NCBI RefSeq assembly: GCF_023503965.1
Contig: NZ_CP097298.1
Coordinates: 1-64,000, forward strand
Reading direction: 5' to 3'
Origin: Brevundimonas albigilva
GTDB taxonomy: Bacteria; Pseudomonadota; Alphaproteobacteria; Caulobacterales; Caulobacteraceae
Length of the DNA: 64,000 nucleotides
The position numbers were made by a program, and so were the translations under genes. Below, one piece after another: positions 34,852 through 44,833 of this stretch (position 1 is its first letter; the number at the start of each line of letters is the position of its first letter). The notes under the pieces are model-generated. The model saw only the letters and a program-made list of their open reading frames with translations, was not told the origin of the DNA and ran no database searches.

Positions 34852-36258
34852 ATGAGCGCCAGCAAGATCCTCAAGGAGATCAAGGAAAAGGACGTCCAGT
34901 ATGTCGACGTCCGCTTCACCGATACGCGCGGCAAGCTGCAGCACGTCACCTTCGACGTCGACCTGGTCGACGAAGAGTTCCTGAACGAAGGCACCATGTT
35001 CGACGGGTCGTCGATCGCCGGCTGGAAGGCCATCAACGAGTCCGACATGCTGCTGAAGCCGGACCTGACGACCGCCTACATCGACCCGTTCTACCAGCAG
35101 ACGACGATGTTCCTGTTCTGCGACGTGCTGAACCCGGACACGGGCGAGCCCTATAACCGCGACAGCCGCTCGATGGCGAAGAAGGCCCTGGCCTATGTCC
35201 AGTCCTCGGGCGTGGGCGACGCGGTCTATTTCGGCCCGGAAGCCGAGTTCTTCATCTTCGACGACGTGCGCTGGTCGACCCAGCCGCACGACACCGGCTA
35301 CGCCTACGATTCGACGGAGCTGCCGGCCAACACCGGCGCCGAATACACCGAGGGCAACATGGGTCACCGCCCGGGGCCCAAGGGCGGTTACTTCCCCGTC
35401 AATCCGGTCGACAGCGGCCAGGACCTGCGTGGCGAGATGCTGGGCGTGATGCGCGACCTGGGCCTGCAGCCCGAGAAGCACCACCACGAGGTCGCCCCGG
35501 CGCAGCACGAACTGGGCCTGAAGTTCTCGGACCTGCTGACGATGGCCGACCGCCTGCAGCTCTACAAGTACGTGATCCACAACGTCGCCGCCGCCTACGG
35601 CAAGTCGGCGACCTTCATGGCCAAGCCGATGTTCGCCGACAACGGCTCGGGCATGCACGTGCACCAGTCGATCTGGAAGGACGGCAAGCCCATGTTCGCC
35701 GGCGACAAGTACGCCGGCCTGTCGCAGGAATGCCTGTGGTACATCGGCGGCATCATCAAGCACGCCAAGGCCATCAACGCCTTCTCCAACTCGACGACCA
35801 ACAGCTACAAGCGCCTGGTGCCGGGATATGAGGCGCCGGTGAAGTTGGCCTATTCGGCCCGCAACCGTTCGGCCTCGATCCGCATCCCGCACGTCTCGTC
35901 GCCTAAGGCCAAGCGTCTGGAAGCCCGCTTCCCCGATCCGATGGGCAACCCCTACCTGACCTTCGTGGCGCTGCTGATGGCGGGCCTGGACGGCATCGAG
36001 AACCGCATCGATCCGGGCGCACCGGCCGACAAGAACCTGTACGACCTGCCGCCGGAAGAGCGCGGCTCCATCCCCGAGGTCTGCGGCTCGCTGCGCGAGG
36101 CGCTGGAGAACCTCGACAAGGACCGCGCCTTCCTCAAGAAGGGCGGCGTGATGGATGACGACTTCATCGACGCCTACATCGAGCTGAAGATGGAGGAGGT
36201 GATGCGCCTGCAGCTGCATCCCCACCCCGTCGAGTTCGACATGTACTACAGCTGCTGA
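34852..36258 (+). CDS. glnA: Glutamine synthetase, type I
   Basis: 468 aa. Beta-Grasp start ([20 protein letters not shown]), the Asp50-like DGSSIAGW loop, [22 protein letters not shown] (metal-binding), [13 protein letters not shown], the central loop [17 protein letters not shown] and [10 protein letters not shown] with the adenylylation Tyr. It condenses glutamate and ammonia with ATP as a dodecamer. Regulated by adenylylation and, through glnB upstream, by nitrogen status. A terminator follows. Confidence 0.97.
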   Translation: MSASKILKEIKEKDVQYVDVRFTDTRGKLQHVTFDVDLVDEEFLNEGTMFDGSSIAGWKAINESDMLLKPDLTTAYIDPFYQQTTMFLFCDVLNPDTGEPYNRDSRSMAKKALAYVQSSGVGDAVYFGPEAEFFIFDDVRWSTQPHDTGYAYDSTELPANTGAEYTEGNMGHRPGPKGGYFPVNPVDSGQDLRGEMLGVMRDLGLQPEKHHHEVAPAQHELGLKFSDLLTMADRLQLYKYVIHNVAAAYGKSATFMAKPMFADNGSGMHVHQSIWKDGKPMFAGDKYAGLSQECLWYIGGIIKHAKAINAFSNSTTNSYKRLVPGYEAPVKLAYSARNRSASIRIPHVSSPKAKRLEARFPDPMGNPYLTFVALLMAGLDGIENRIDPGAPADKNLYDLPPEERGSIPEVCGSLREALENLDKDRAFLKKGGVMDDDFIDAYIELKMEEVMRLQLHPHPVEFDMYYSC

Positions 36259-36280
36259 TCGACAGCGGGCTGAACGCGAA

Positions 36281-36309
36281 GGCGCCGGGCGGGACCGTCC
36301 GGCGCCTTT
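36281..36309 (+). terminator. Rho-independent terminator after glnA
   Basis: GGCGCCGG (36281-36288) pairs with CCGGCGCC (36299-36306), followed by TTT (36307-36309). It lies 22 bases after the glnA stop and may also end the convergent serine hydrolase transcript. Confidence 0.75.
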
Positions 36310-36315
36310 GTCGTG

Positions 36316-37368
36316 TCAGGCGACGGCGGCGCCCTGCTCCGCCGCGGGGATGACGCCCTGGTCCAGCAGGGCGTGCAGGGCGTCGACGTGGCCGTCGCGG
36401 CTCTGGACCGGCGCGGGATCGGACGTCATCACGACCGTCAGCCGCAGGTCCGGCACGACGAAGACCATCTGTCCGCCATAGCCCCAGGCGAAGAAGACCT
36501 CGTGGCGACCGGACCGGCGAATCCACCAGCCATAGCCATAGGGATCGCCGCTCCAGCGCGACGTCCCCCTGCCCCGCCACGACGCCTCGACCCAGCCCTC
36601 CGGCAGGATGCGGCGGCCCTGATGCAGTCCGTCGTTGCGGTACAGTTCGCCGAAGGTCAGCAGCGCCATCGGCGACAGGCGCATGTCGTTGCCGCCGAAA
36701 TAGATCCCCTGCGGGTCCGTCGGCCAGGACGGTATGTCGACGCCCAAGGGCTCGCCCAGCCAGTCGCGCGCCAACGCCAGCGTCGAGCGGCCCGAGGCGC
36801 GCGTCAGGCAGGCCGAGGTCAGGTGGGACGTGCCGGTGGAATAGACCATGCGCCCGCCCGGCTCCGCCTCGAACGGCTGCGCCAGGGCGTATCGGACCCA
36901 GTCGCGGCTGGAGACCCAGGCGCCGTAGTCGGCCCCGGAGGTGGAGCCCAGGCCCGCCTGCATCGACAGCAGGTCGCCTATGGTGACCTCCGCCAGGCGC
37001 GGGTCCGGCGTGGCGGGAAAGCGGTCGGCCAGGAAGGCGGAGATCGGCTGCTCGACGCCTTGGAACACGCCCTGGCCGATCGCGACGCCCCCCAGGGCGG
37101 CGATCACCGACTTGGAGGCGGACTTGACGTTGACCGGGGTCTCCAGCGACGGGCCGCGCCAGACCCGTTCGAACAGCCGTTGGCCGTCGCGGGCGACGAT
37201 CATCGCGTGCAGCCTGGGCAGCGCCTCCGCACGGACGGCGACGCGGTCCATCAGGGCGGCGTTCAGGCCCTGTGTGGGCGCGGGCGACGGCAAGACGTCG
37301 GCCGCCTGGCTGCAGCCGTGCATGAAGGGAAGGGTCAGGCCGGCGGCGAGAAGCGTACGTCGATGCAT
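36316..37368 (-). CDS. Serine hydrolase, class C beta-lactamase-like
   Basis: 350 aa. Signal or lipoprotein start (RRTLLAAGLTLPFMHGC). SASKS (Ser-x-x-Lys, about residue 85-89 within NVKSASKSVIAAL) is the catalytic motif, the Tyr motif is probably VYSTGTSHL, and YGYGWWIRRSG with WGYGGQMVFVVPD lies near the third motif. These enzymes act as esterases or D-alanyl-D-alanine peptidases rather than resistance beta-lactamases. ATG at 37368; the gene is 53 bases after tatC in the same direction. Confidence 0.85.
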   Translation of the reverse strand: MHRRTLLAAGLTLPFMHGCSQAADVLPSPAPTQGLNAALMDRVAVRAEALPRLHAMIVARDGQRLFERVWRGPSLETPVNVKSASKSVIAALGGVAIGQGVFQGVEQPISAFLADRFPATPDPRLAEVTIGDLLSMQAGLGSTSGADYGAWVSSRDWVRYALAQPFEAEPGGRMVYSTGTSHLTSACLTRASGRSTLALARDWLGEPLGVDIPSWPTDPQGIYFGGNDMRLSPMALLTFGELYRNDGLHQGRRILPEGWVEASWRGRGTSRWSGDPYGYGWWIRRSGRHEVFFAWGYGGQMVFVVPDLRLTVVMTSDPAPVQSRDGHVDALHALLDQGVIPAAEQGAAVA

Positions 37369-37421
37369 CGGCGGTTCAACGGGCGCCGCGCCCGGTTCGT
37401 TGCCGCCTGCGACGAAGCGCG

Positions 37422-38303
37422 TCAGGCCGCCTCGGCCTCCAGCGCGTCGGCCTTGTCGCGGCGCATCTCGATGATGCGCACGCACCAGATCGAGATTTCG
37501 TAGAGGATGACCAGGGGCACCGCCAGCATCAGCTGGCTGATCGGATCGGGCGGCGTGACCACTGCAGCCACGACCACCACGGCGACAATGGCGTAACGCC
37601 GGCCGGCCGACATCAGCTTGGAGTTGATCAGCCCCGCCAGGCCCAGCAGTGTCATCACGACCGGCAGCTGGAAGCACAGGCCGAACGCCAGCAGCAGCGC
37701 CGTGACCAGGCTGAGATAATCCGACACCTTGGGCAGCAGATTGGCCTGGATGCCGTCGCCGACGATCTGCTGGCTCAGCGAGAACCACATCACGAACGGC
37801 AGCATGACGAAATAGACCAGCGCCGCCCCCAGCAGGAACAGCAGCGGCGCGGCGATCAGAAACGGGGCGAAGGCGCCGCGTTCGTTGCGATACAGACCCG
37901 GCGCGACGAATCGATACAGCTGCCAGGCCAGGATCGGGAACGCCACGAAGACCGCGCCGAACCCGGCCAGCTTCATCTTGGTGAACAGGATTTCCAGCGG
38001 CGCCGTGTAGATCAGGTTCACCGTCTGGCCGTCGACGTGGGGCAGCGCCTTCAGCCCCGCCGTGCCCAGGATCAGATCGACGGGCGACACATGGCCGTGC
38101 GGCCCGACCGAGGCGTAGAAGGCCTGGGCCGCCGCGAACGGCTTGACCAGGAACAGATAGATCGGTTCCGAAAAGGCGAAACACAGGATGAAGCCGGCGG
38201 CGAAGGCGATCACGCACACCAGCAGCCGGTTCCTGAGCTCGATCAGGTGGTCCATCAGCGGCGCGCGCGACGCTTCGATCTCGGCCTCGTCGCGGTCGGT
38301 CAC
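37422..38303 (-). CDS. tatC: Sec-independent protein translocase TatC
   Basis: 293 aa with six membrane helices. PLMDHLIELRNRLLVCVIAF is the family N-terminus, with Glu recognising the twin-Arg signal. KMKLAGFGAVFVAFPILAWQ, FVAPGLYRNERG and VVTPPDPISQLMLAVP are conserved. It recognises folded Tat substrates at the inner membrane. Start overlaps the tatB end by four bases. Confidence 0.96.
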   Translation of the reverse strand: MTDRDEAEIEASRAPLMDHLIELRNRLLVCVIAFAAGFILCFAFSEPIYLFLVKPFAAAQAFYASVGPHGHVSPVDLILGTAGLKALPHVDGQTVNLIYTAPLEILFTKMKLAGFGAVFVAFPILAWQLYRFVAPGLYRNERGAFAPFLIAAPLLFLLGAALVYFVMLPFVMWFSLSQQIVGDGIQANLLPKVSDYLSLVTALLLAFGLCFQLPVVMTLLGLAGLINSKLMSAGRRYAIVAVVVVAAVVTPPDPISQLMLAVPLVILYEISIWCVRIIEMRRDKADALEAEAA

Positions 38304-38875
38304 AGCTCGGCGGCCTTCTTGCGCGGGGTCTTCCTGGCGGGAGCGGCCTTGGCCGCAGCCGAAGGGACCTTCGCCGATTTCGGCGCCGCCTTGGGCTTGG
38401 CGGCGGGCGTCTTCGCGGCGGCCGGCTTGGCCGCGGCGCGTCTGGGCTTCGGCTTGACGACGGCCGGGGGCGCCGGTTCAGCCTGCTCGGCTGCGGGGTC
38501 GGGCGCCGTCGCATCCGGCCATTCATCGGCGGCCGGCGTCATCTCCGGGACGCTGGACGTCGGCGGCGCCTCCAGCGGCTTGGTCAGTTCACTGTTGATG
38601 TCCTTGAAGGCGTTCTGCGCCTCCGGGCCCAGCGGATACATCCCCTGCCCCGTCCGCAGCGCCTCGACCTCCTTGCGCAGGTCGTCCAGTTCGGACTGGC
38701 GCGCCATCTCGTCGAAGCTGGAGCGGAACTCGTTGGCCATGGCGCGCGCCTTGGCGACCATCTGGCCGACGCGACGCATCAGCACAGGCAGGTCCTTTGG
38801 CCCCACGACAAGCAGGGCCACCAGACCGATCACGACAATTTCGAATCCCCCGATACCGGGGCCAAGCCCGCCCAT
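38300..38875 (-). CDS. tatB: Sec-independent protein translocase TatB
   Basis: 191 aa. GIGGFEIVVIGLVALLVVGPKDLPVLMRR is the single membrane helix and hinge, followed by an amphipathic helix (AMANEFRSSFDEMARQSELDD) and a long Ala/Pro/Lys-rich tail common in alphaproteobacterial TatB. Forms the substrate receptor with TatC, whose gene overlaps it. Confidence 0.94.
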   Translation of the reverse strand: MGGLGPGIGGFEIVVIGLVALLVVGPKDLPVLMRRVGQMVAKARAMANEFRSSFDEMARQSELDDLRKEVEALRTGQGMYPLGPEAQNAFKDINSELTKPLEAPPTSSVPEMTPAADEWPDATAPDPAAEQAEPAPPAVVKPKPRRAAAKPAAAKTPAAKPKAAPKSAKVPSAAAKAAPARKTPRKKAAEL

Positions 38876-38898
38876 GCGTCAGCCCTTGCAGACGACGA

Positions 38899-39117
38899 TC
38901 AGCGCTTGATCTCTTCCTTTTCGGCGTCGGTGCGCGGCAGCGAGCTGACGCCGTCGTGCGGGCCGTCCTTCTTGCCGTCGTCCGACAGGCCGTCCTTGAA
39001 GGCGCGGATGCCCTTGGCGGCGTCGCCCATGATGCTGGACAGCTTGCCGCGGCCGCCGAACAGCAGGGCGATGACGACGATGACGATGGCCCAGTGCCAG
39101 ATGCTCATGGAGCCCAT
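38899..39117 (-). CDS. tatA: Sec-independent protein translocase TatA
   Basis: 72 aa. [22 protein letters not shown] is the membrane helix and hinge, then [18 protein letters not shown], the amphipathic helix. ATG 39117 is chosen since it gives the short N-terminus usual for TatA. It oligomerises to form the pore. First gene of tatABC, which here serves at least the Tat-like PhoX homologue at 29171. Confidence 0.95.
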   Translation of the reverse strand: MGSMSIWHWAIVIVVIALLFGGRGKLSSIMGDAAKGIRAFKDGLSDDGKKDGPHDGVSSLPRTDAEKEEIKR

Positions 39118-39227
39118 GGCGTATTCTCCTCGCGGGGACCGATCATCGGTCCCGTCCACTATTCTTCGACCTGCATATAGGCCCAGTGATGGCCCCGCGC
39201 CAAGGGACGCTGTAGGTCTGCGCGACC

Positions 39228-39680
39228 ATGAGTCCCTCCGATCACGTCATCATCCACACCGACGGCGCCTGCAAGGGCAATCCCGGCCCTGGGGGCTGGG
39301 GCGCGGTCCTTCAAGCCGGCGGGGGCCACGAGAAGGAGTTGTGGGGCGGCGAGGCGAACACCACCAACAACCGCATGGAGTTGATGGCCGCCATCATGGC
39401 GCTGGAAGCGCTGAAGCGGCCCTGCAAGGTCGAACTGCACACCGACAGCAAATACGTCATGCAGGGCATCACCGAATGGATGCGCGGCTGGAAGGCGCGC
39501 GGCTGGATCACCGCCGACAAGAAGCCGGTCAAGAACGCCGACCTGTGGCAGCGGCTGGACGCCGCCCGGGCGCGCCACGACGTCAAGTGGCGGTGGGTCA
39601 AGGGCCACGCCGGCCATGAACTGAACGAGCGGGCGGACCAGCTGGCGAATCGCGGCGTTGCGGAGCTGAGGGGCCGCTAG
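39228..39680 (+). CDS. rnhA: Ribonuclease HI
   Basis: 150 aa. [19 protein letters not shown] (first Asp), [18 protein letters not shown] (Glu), [17 protein letters not shown] (second Asp) and [19 protein letters not shown] (basic handle, His, Asp). It degrades RNA in RNA-DNA hybrids. Divergent from tatA; its end overlaps the convergent MFS gene by four bases. Confidence 0.96.
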   Translation: MSPSDHVIIHTDGACKGNPGPGGWGAVLQAGGGHEKELWGGEANTTNNRMELMAAIMALEALKRPCKVELHTDSKYVMQGITEWMRGWKARGWITADKKPVKNADLWQRLDAARARHDVKWRWVKGHAGHELNERADQLANRGVAELRGR

Positions 39681-41086
39681 ACCGCCTCCACCTCCTTGTC
39701 CGGCTCGGCGGCTTGGCGGCGGATGCGCGATCCGCTCATGACCGCGCCGAACAGGGCCGCGACGGCGGCGATCTGGAAGCCGTGGCGCACGCCCGTCTGC
39801 GGCGCCGCCGCCAGCAGGAAGGCCACCACGACCGCGCCCATCGACTGGCCCAGCACCCGGGCCGTGCCCAGGCTGCCGCCGGCGGCCCCGGCCCGCTCGC
39901 GCGGCGCCTCGGACAGCATGGCGCGGTTGTTCGGCGACTGGAAGAAGCCGAAGCCGGCCCCGCACACCGCCATGCGCCAGATCACGTCGAAGCTGGAAGA
40001 ATCGGCCTCAAGGAAGCTCAGCGCCATCAGGCCGCAGGCGAACAGGCTCAGGCCGATCGCGCCCAGCACGCCGGCCGAATAGCGATCCGACAACCAGCCG
40101 GCCAGCGGCGCCGCGACCATGGTGGCCAGCGGCCAGGGCGTCATCAGCAGGCCGGTCTCGACCGCGCTGAGGCCCAGCGATCCCTGGAGGAAGAACGGCA
40201 GGGCGACGAAGGCCATCATCTGGGCGGTGAAGGAGATGACCGAGGTCGCCACCGACAGGGCGAACATCGGCCGGGCCAAGAGGTCCAGCGGGATCAGAGG
40301 CGCAGCCCGGGTCCGCTCGCGCCGGACCAGAAGGACGCCCGCGGCCAGGCCCGCGCCCACCAGACCGAACCCCAGCGCCGACGCCTCTCCGTGCGCCAGG
40401 GCCTGCATGCCGGTGATGACCAGACCGAAGGCCGCCGCGTTCAGCGCCGCGCCGGTCCAGTTCAGTCGCCGCTTCTGCAGCGGATTGTGCGGCAGGGTGA
40501 ACCCCGCCATCGATACCGCCAGCAGGCCGATCGGAATGTTCAAGGCGAACAGCCAGCGCCAGTGTCCCACCGACAGGATGGCCCCGGCGATGGTCGGGCC
40601 GGCCGCCGCCGCCAGCGACACGATCACCGCGTTGATCCCCACCGCCCGGCCCAGCATCCGCTGCGGATAGGTGAAGCGCACCAGGGCGCCGTTCACGCTC
40701 ATGATGCCGGCCGCGCCGAAGCCCTGGATCACCCGCGCCAGGCTCAGGCTGGCGATGGAATCGGCCATGACGCAGCCGATGGACGCCACGGTGAAGACCG
40801 CCAGTCCCGCCTGCGAAACCCGGCGATAGCCGACGATCTCGCCCAGCGAAGCCAGCGGCAGAAGAGAGACCACGATGGCGATCTGATAGGCGTTGACCAC
40901 CCAGATCGACGCCGCCTCCGACGCTTGCAGGTCGTGGGCGATGGATGGCAGGGCCACATTGGCGATGGCGCCGTCCAGCACCGCCAGGGTGATGCCCAGG
41001 CCGATGGACACGATGGCCCAATACCGGCGCGGGACCGGCAGGCCGTCCTGGGCGGGCGAACGGGCGGCGGGCGGCGGGGCGGTCAT
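39677..41086 (-). CDS. MFS drug exporter, DHA2 (EmrB/QacA-like) family
   Basis: 469 aa with about 14 membrane segments. [20 protein letters not shown] and [19 protein letters not shown] are the DHA2 start (D1-motif and motif region), [19 protein letters not shown] is motif C-like, and [17 protein letters not shown] is the repeated motif A. Proton-driven exporter of drugs or other small molecules; the substrate cannot be told. No regulator adjoins it. Confidence 0.87.
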   Translation of the reverse strand: MTAPPPAARSPAQDGLPVPRRYWAIVSIGLGITLAVLDGAIANVALPSIAHDLQASEAASIWVVNAYQIAIVVSLLPLASLGEIVGYRRVSQAGLAVFTVASIGCVMADSIASLSLARVIQGFGAAGIMSVNGALVRFTYPQRMLGRAVGINAVIVSLAAAAGPTIAGAILSVGHWRWLFALNIPIGLLAVSMAGFTLPHNPLQKRRLNWTGAALNAAAFGLVITGMQALAHGEASALGFGLVGAGLAAGVLLVRRERTRAAPLIPLDLLARPMFALSVATSVISFTAQMMAFVALPFFLQGSLGLSAVETGLLMTPWPLATMVAAPLAGWLSDRYSAGVLGAIGLSLFACGLMALSFLEADSSSFDVIWRMAVCGAGFGFFQSPNNRAMLSEAPRERAGAAGGSLGTARVLGQSMGAVVVAFLLAAAPQTGVRHGFQIAAVAALFGAVMSGSRIRRQAAEPDKEVEAV

Positions 41087-41180
41087 GTCCGCCCAACGCG
41101 GCCGAACGGCGCCGGTTGCGTCCGGCTCGCGCGCGTCAGGACGGCGCGGGCCAGGACGGATGGCGACAGGCCGCCTCGAG

Positions 41181-41639
41181 TCAGGTTTGGGCCCTGACCT
41201 TCAGCAGCGAGCCGCTGACCTGGTCGACGACCACGTCCTGGCCGGCGGGCGGCGCCTCGCCCTCGATCTCGGCGGACCATTCGGCGCCCGAGACGAAGAC
41301 CCGGCCGCGGCCGCCGACGAAGGCTTCCACCACCCGCGCGCGCTGGCCGACCAGGCGGCTGTCGCGGTCGTTGACGTCGGGCCCGGCGGGATTGGCCTTG
41401 CTGACCAGGCGTCGAGACAGCACGGTGGCGATCACCGTCAGCAGGGCGAAGATCGCTACCTCGGCCGCCAGGCCGGGTCGGAAGCCGACGGCGGTCAGCA
41501 CCGCCACGATTCCCGCCGAGACGGCCGGCCACAGCAGCCATTCGGTCGACAGCATGGCCTCGACGGCCAGCAGCAGCACCCCTATGGCCAGCCAGATCCA
41601 GAACGGCTGGGCGACATAGAGATCGACGAGCGCATCCAT
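41181..41639 (-). CDS. nfeD: NfeD-like membrane protein
   Basis: 152 aa. Three or four membrane helices (FWIWLAIGVLLLAVEAM, LLWPAVSAGIVAVLTAVGF, AIFALLTVIATVLSRRL) then a soluble OB-fold (GRGRVFVSGAEWSAEIEGE, GQDVVVDQVSGSLLKV). NfeD proteins pair with SPFH proteins, as with the qmcA-like gene 12 bases upstream, and are thought to organise membrane microdomains. Confidence 0.9.
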   Translation of the reverse strand: MDALVDLYVAQPFWIWLAIGVLLLAVEAMLSTEWLLWPAVSAGIVAVLTAVGFRPGLAAEVAIFALLTVIATVLSRRLVSKANPAGPDVNDRDSRLVGQRARVVEAFVGGRGRVFVSGAEWSAEIEGEAPPAGQDVVVDQVSGSLLKVRAQT

Positions 41640-41651
41640 CGGTCAGCCCCC

Positions 41652-42653
41652 TCAGGCGGTCGGCGGCACGGCGCCGCCGGCGGGACGGCGCGGCGGGCGC
41701 GGCGCGCCGGACGGCGAAAGCGCGCGGGCCGGTTCGCGCTGCTGATCCTTGGCCAGACCCACCATCTCGCCCAGGCCGGCGATGGTGCCGACCAGGGCGC
41801 CCATCTCGGCCGGCACGATGACGGTGCGCTGCTGCGGACTGCGGGCCAATTCGGCGAAGGCCTCGACGTACTTCTGCGCCACGAAATAGTTGATGGCGTT
41901 GACGTCGCCGCGGGCGATGGCCTCGGACACCATGGCGGTGGCGCGCGCCTCGGCCTCGGCCTCGCGCTCGCGGGCCTCGGCGTCGCGGAAGGCGGCTTCC
42001 TTGCGGCCCTCGGCCTCCAGAATGGCCGACTGCTTGGCGCCCTCGGCGCGGGCGATGGCGGCCTGCTTCTCGCCGTCGGCCTCGGTGATCACCGCGCGCC
42101 GCTCGCGCTCGGCCTTCATCTGGCGGGCCATGGCGTTGGTGATGTCGGTCGGCGGCGTCAGGTCCTTGATCTCGATGCGGTTGACCTTGACGCCCCACGG
42201 CTCGGTCGCGGCGTCGATGACGTGCAGCAGACGCGTGTTGATGCTGTCGCGCTGGCTCAGCACCTCATCCAGCTCCATGGAGCCGACCACGGTGCGCAGG
42301 TTGGTCATGCACAGCTGCGCGATGGCGTAGGGCAGATCGTCGACGCGATAGGCCGCCTTGGCGGCGTCCATCACCTGGATGAAGACGATGCCGTCGACCT
42401 TCACCATGGCGTTGTCCTTGGTGATGACCTCCTGGGTCGGCACGTCCAGCACCTGCTCCATCATGTTCATGCGCCGGCCGACGCGCTCGATGAAGGGCGT
42501 CAGGAAGCCGATGCCCGGCGTCAGGGTCTTGGTGTATTTGCCGAAGCGCTCGATCGTGAACTCGCGGCCCTGGGGCACGATCTTGATCACGCTGAACAGA
42601 AGGGCGATCGCCAGCAGCAGCACGACGCCGGCGAAGATTGTGGTCACGTCCAT
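41652..42653 (-). CDS. qmcA: SPFH/stomatin-like membrane protein (QmcA family)
   Basis: 333 aa. N-terminal membrane segment (TIFAGVVLLLAIALLFSVI), then the SPFH core: IVPQGREFTIERFGKYTKTL, PGIGFLTPFIERVGRRMNMM, SMELDEVLSQRDSINTRLL and WGVKVNRIEIKDLTPP. A long charged helix follows (AREREAEAEARATAMVSEA). Forms oligomeric cages in the membrane with the NfeD partner downstream and is linked to membrane protein quality control. Confidence 0.92.
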   Translation of the reverse strand: MDVTTIFAGVVLLLAIALLFSVIKIVPQGREFTIERFGKYTKTLTPGIGFLTPFIERVGRRMNMMEQVLDVPTQEVITKDNAMVKVDGIVFIQVMDAAKAAYRVDDLPYAIAQLCMTNLRTVVGSMELDEVLSQRDSINTRLLHVIDAATEPWGVKVNRIEIKDLTPPTDITNAMARQMKAERERRAVITEADGEKQAAIARAEGAKQSAILEAEGRKEAAFRDAEAREREAEAEARATAMVSEAIARGDVNAINYFVAQKYVEAFAELARSPQQRTVIVPAEMGALVGTIAGLGEMVGLAKDQQREPARALSPSGAPRPPRRPAGGAVPPTA

Positions 42654-42727
42654 CCGATCCTCCTCATGGAGGTCGATCTACCCGCTGCACGCGAGCGGCG
42701 CCATAGAAACCGGACGCCGTTCGCCGA

Positions 42728-43834
42728 TTATGCGCCGCCCCGATGTTGGGCGTAGGCGTCGAGACGCGCCGCGACGTCGGCCTCGAGATCGCCGTAGAAC
42801 AGATTGTAGGGGCGCGCCTTCCTGCGGTCGGCCCAACTGCCCTGCTCGCGGAAGGATTCCAGGTCCGGGCGGCTGTGACGCAGCAGGCCTTCGCGGCATT
42901 GGGCCGAGACCTCGCGGGCGATCAGCGCCGGGCGCGCGCCCCATTCCAGGCCTGTGGCGTTGGTTGCGCCGCGATGCATCCGGGCGGGCGCCGGCTCCTG
43001 GCCCGTCGAGCCGGTGATCGGGTTCACGCAAAGCGCGGCGCGGCCGTTCAACTCGACCAGACGCCCCCTCTCGTCCCAGACCAGCGCGCGGCGAAGGCGC
43101 CGATGCGCGGCGCCGTCGTCGTTCTCGCCGACTTCGGACCAGGCGACCACGCAACGGGTCTGGCGCCGTGTGGCGCAGGCCGGCGTGGAGGGGGACAGGC
43201 CGTCGGCGGCCACGATGGCGTCCATCAGATAGGCCGCGACAAGCCGCGCGCGAAGCGCGGGATCCGGCGCGACCTTCTCGCGCACCAGCCGGTCCAGAAG
43301 GTCCGCGCCCTGCTCCACCCCGGCCAGGACGATGGGGCCCTCGGGATGGCGTTTCAGCCAGGCGTCGAAGGCCGCCGCCACGTCGGCGTAGGCGAAGGCG
43401 CGGGCCTCGCGCGCGTCGTCGCGCAGGGTCAGGCGGGTGTAGAGGCTGGCCTGGCGATAGCGCGGCGCGCTGACCGATCCGGCGCGAGCGAATGGCGCGG
43501 CGTAGTTGGGCAGGACCACCCGCCGCAAATAGGCGTCGGCCCCGCGGTCGCCGATTGGCGCGTTCCAGTCGTGGCCGCCGTCGAAGGTGGTGGAATGGAC
43601 GAAGAAGACCGCCGCCGGTCCGGCGCCCTCGGCCCGCGCATCCAGCAGGGCCCAGGCGGACGGCTGGGAATATTCCGGCGCGGGCGGCGGCTCATAGGTC
43701 TGGAACGGCACCTGCGGGTCCAGTCCGGCCCTCAATATGTCGCCGCGCCACACCGCCACGGCCGCCGTCAGGGTCAGGATGATCGCGACGCCCGCCAGGC
43801 CGATCCATTGCCGAAACGTCAGCCGCGCCTTCAT
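42728..43834 (-). CDS. DUF3089 domain protein (alpha/beta hydrolase-like)
   Basis: 368 aa. N-terminal membrane anchor (WIGLAGVAIILTLTAAVAVW), then VFFVHSTTFDGGHDWNAPIG, VVLPNYAAPFARAGS, YADVAAAFDAWLKRHPEGPI and VLAGVEQGADLLDRLV (G-x-E-x-G replacing the usual GxSxG nucleophile elbow). DUF3089 is a large family of unknown function with an alpha/beta hydrolase fold. ATGA overlap with hldD upstream ties it to the heptose genes. Confidence 0.83.
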   Translation of the reverse strand: MKARLTFRQWIGLAGVAIILTLTAAVAVWRGDILRAGLDPQVPFQTYEPPPAPEYSQPSAWALLDARAEGAGPAAVFFVHSTTFDGGHDWNAPIGDRGADAYLRRVVLPNYAAPFARAGSVSAPRYRQASLYTRLTLRDDAREARAFAYADVAAAFDAWLKRHPEGPIVLAGVEQGADLLDRLVREKVAPDPALRARLVAAYLMDAIVAADGLSPSTPACATRRQTRCVVAWSEVGENDDGAAHRRLRRALVWDERGRLVELNGRAALCVNPITGSTGQEPAPARMHRGATNATGLEWGARPALIAREVSAQCREGLLRHSRPDLESFREQGSWADRRKARPYNLFYGDLEADVAARLDAYAQHRGGA

Positions 43835-44833
43835 CAGCGATAAGGGTCCGGCTTGGACAGGAAGTCCTGGACATAGCGCCGGACCCCCTCTTCCAGGGGC
43901 GTCGACTGACCGCCGAAGCCCGCCGCGCGCACCCGGTCCATGCGGGCCTGGGTGAAATACTGGTACCGGTCGCGAATGACCTCGGGCATGTCGACGTAGT
44001 CGATGGCCGGTTCCCTGCCCGCCGCCGCGAAGGTCGCCCGCGCCAGGTCGGCGAACGATCGCGCCTGGCCCGAGCCGGCGTTGAACACGCCCGACACCTC
44101 TGGCGATCGCAGCAGCCAGTCCACGATGTCGACCACGTCGTCGACATAGACGAAATCCCGCAACTGGCCGCCGTCCGGATAGGCTGGATTGTGAGACCGG
44201 AACAGGCTGACGGTCTCGCCCGCCGCCACCTTGGGCCAGATCTGCGCCACTACCGACTTCATCCCGCCCTTGTGGCCTTCGTTGGGGCCATAGACGTTGA
44301 AGAACTTCAGCCCCGCCCACTGCGGCGGCGCCCGGTCCCGGTCCGCCTGGCGGACGGCGTATTGGTCGAACAAAAGTTTCGAATAACCATAGGCGTTTAA
44401 CGGGCGAAGTTGAGACAGGGACTCCGCATCGTCATCGTCGTTGAAGCCCGCTTCGCCGTCGCCGTAGGTCGCCGCCGAGGAGGCGTAGATCATCCGCACG
44501 CCCCGCATTGCACCAGTCCCACAGGTCGCGCGACAGGGTGAAGTTGGTCTTCAGGATCAGGTCTGCGTCCGGCTCGGTGGTGGACGATATGGCGCCCATG
44601 TGCACCACGGCCTCGACGCGCGCGGCGTGCCGTTCCAGCTGTTCGAACAGCGCTTCCGGCGCCCACAGGTCGGCCACGGCGTGCTTGGCCAGATTGCGCC
44701 ATTTGGCCAGATCGGCGGTCTCCAGCCGGTCGCACACGACCACGTCATAGGCGGTCTCGGCCGTCAGCCGCGCCACGATGTTGGAGCCGATGAAGCCGGC
44801 GCCGCCCGTCACCACGATCATTCTTGGCGTCAT
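43834..44833 (-). CDS. hldD: ADP-L-glycero-D-manno-heptose-6-epimerase (one frameshift)
   Basis: About 332 aa. ATG 44833 opens MIVVTGGAGFIGSNIVARL (Rossmann GxxGxxG) and continues to SRDLWDWCNA, where one extra base near 44506 shifts the frame to RGVRMIYASSAATYGDG, PLNAYGYSKLLFDQY (YxxxK), FFNVYGPNEGHKGGM and DFVYVDDVVDIV. The locus is 1000 bases long, one over a multiple of three. The enzyme makes ADP-L-glycero-D-manno-heptose for the LPS inner core. Overlaps hldE by ATGA. Confidence 0.92.
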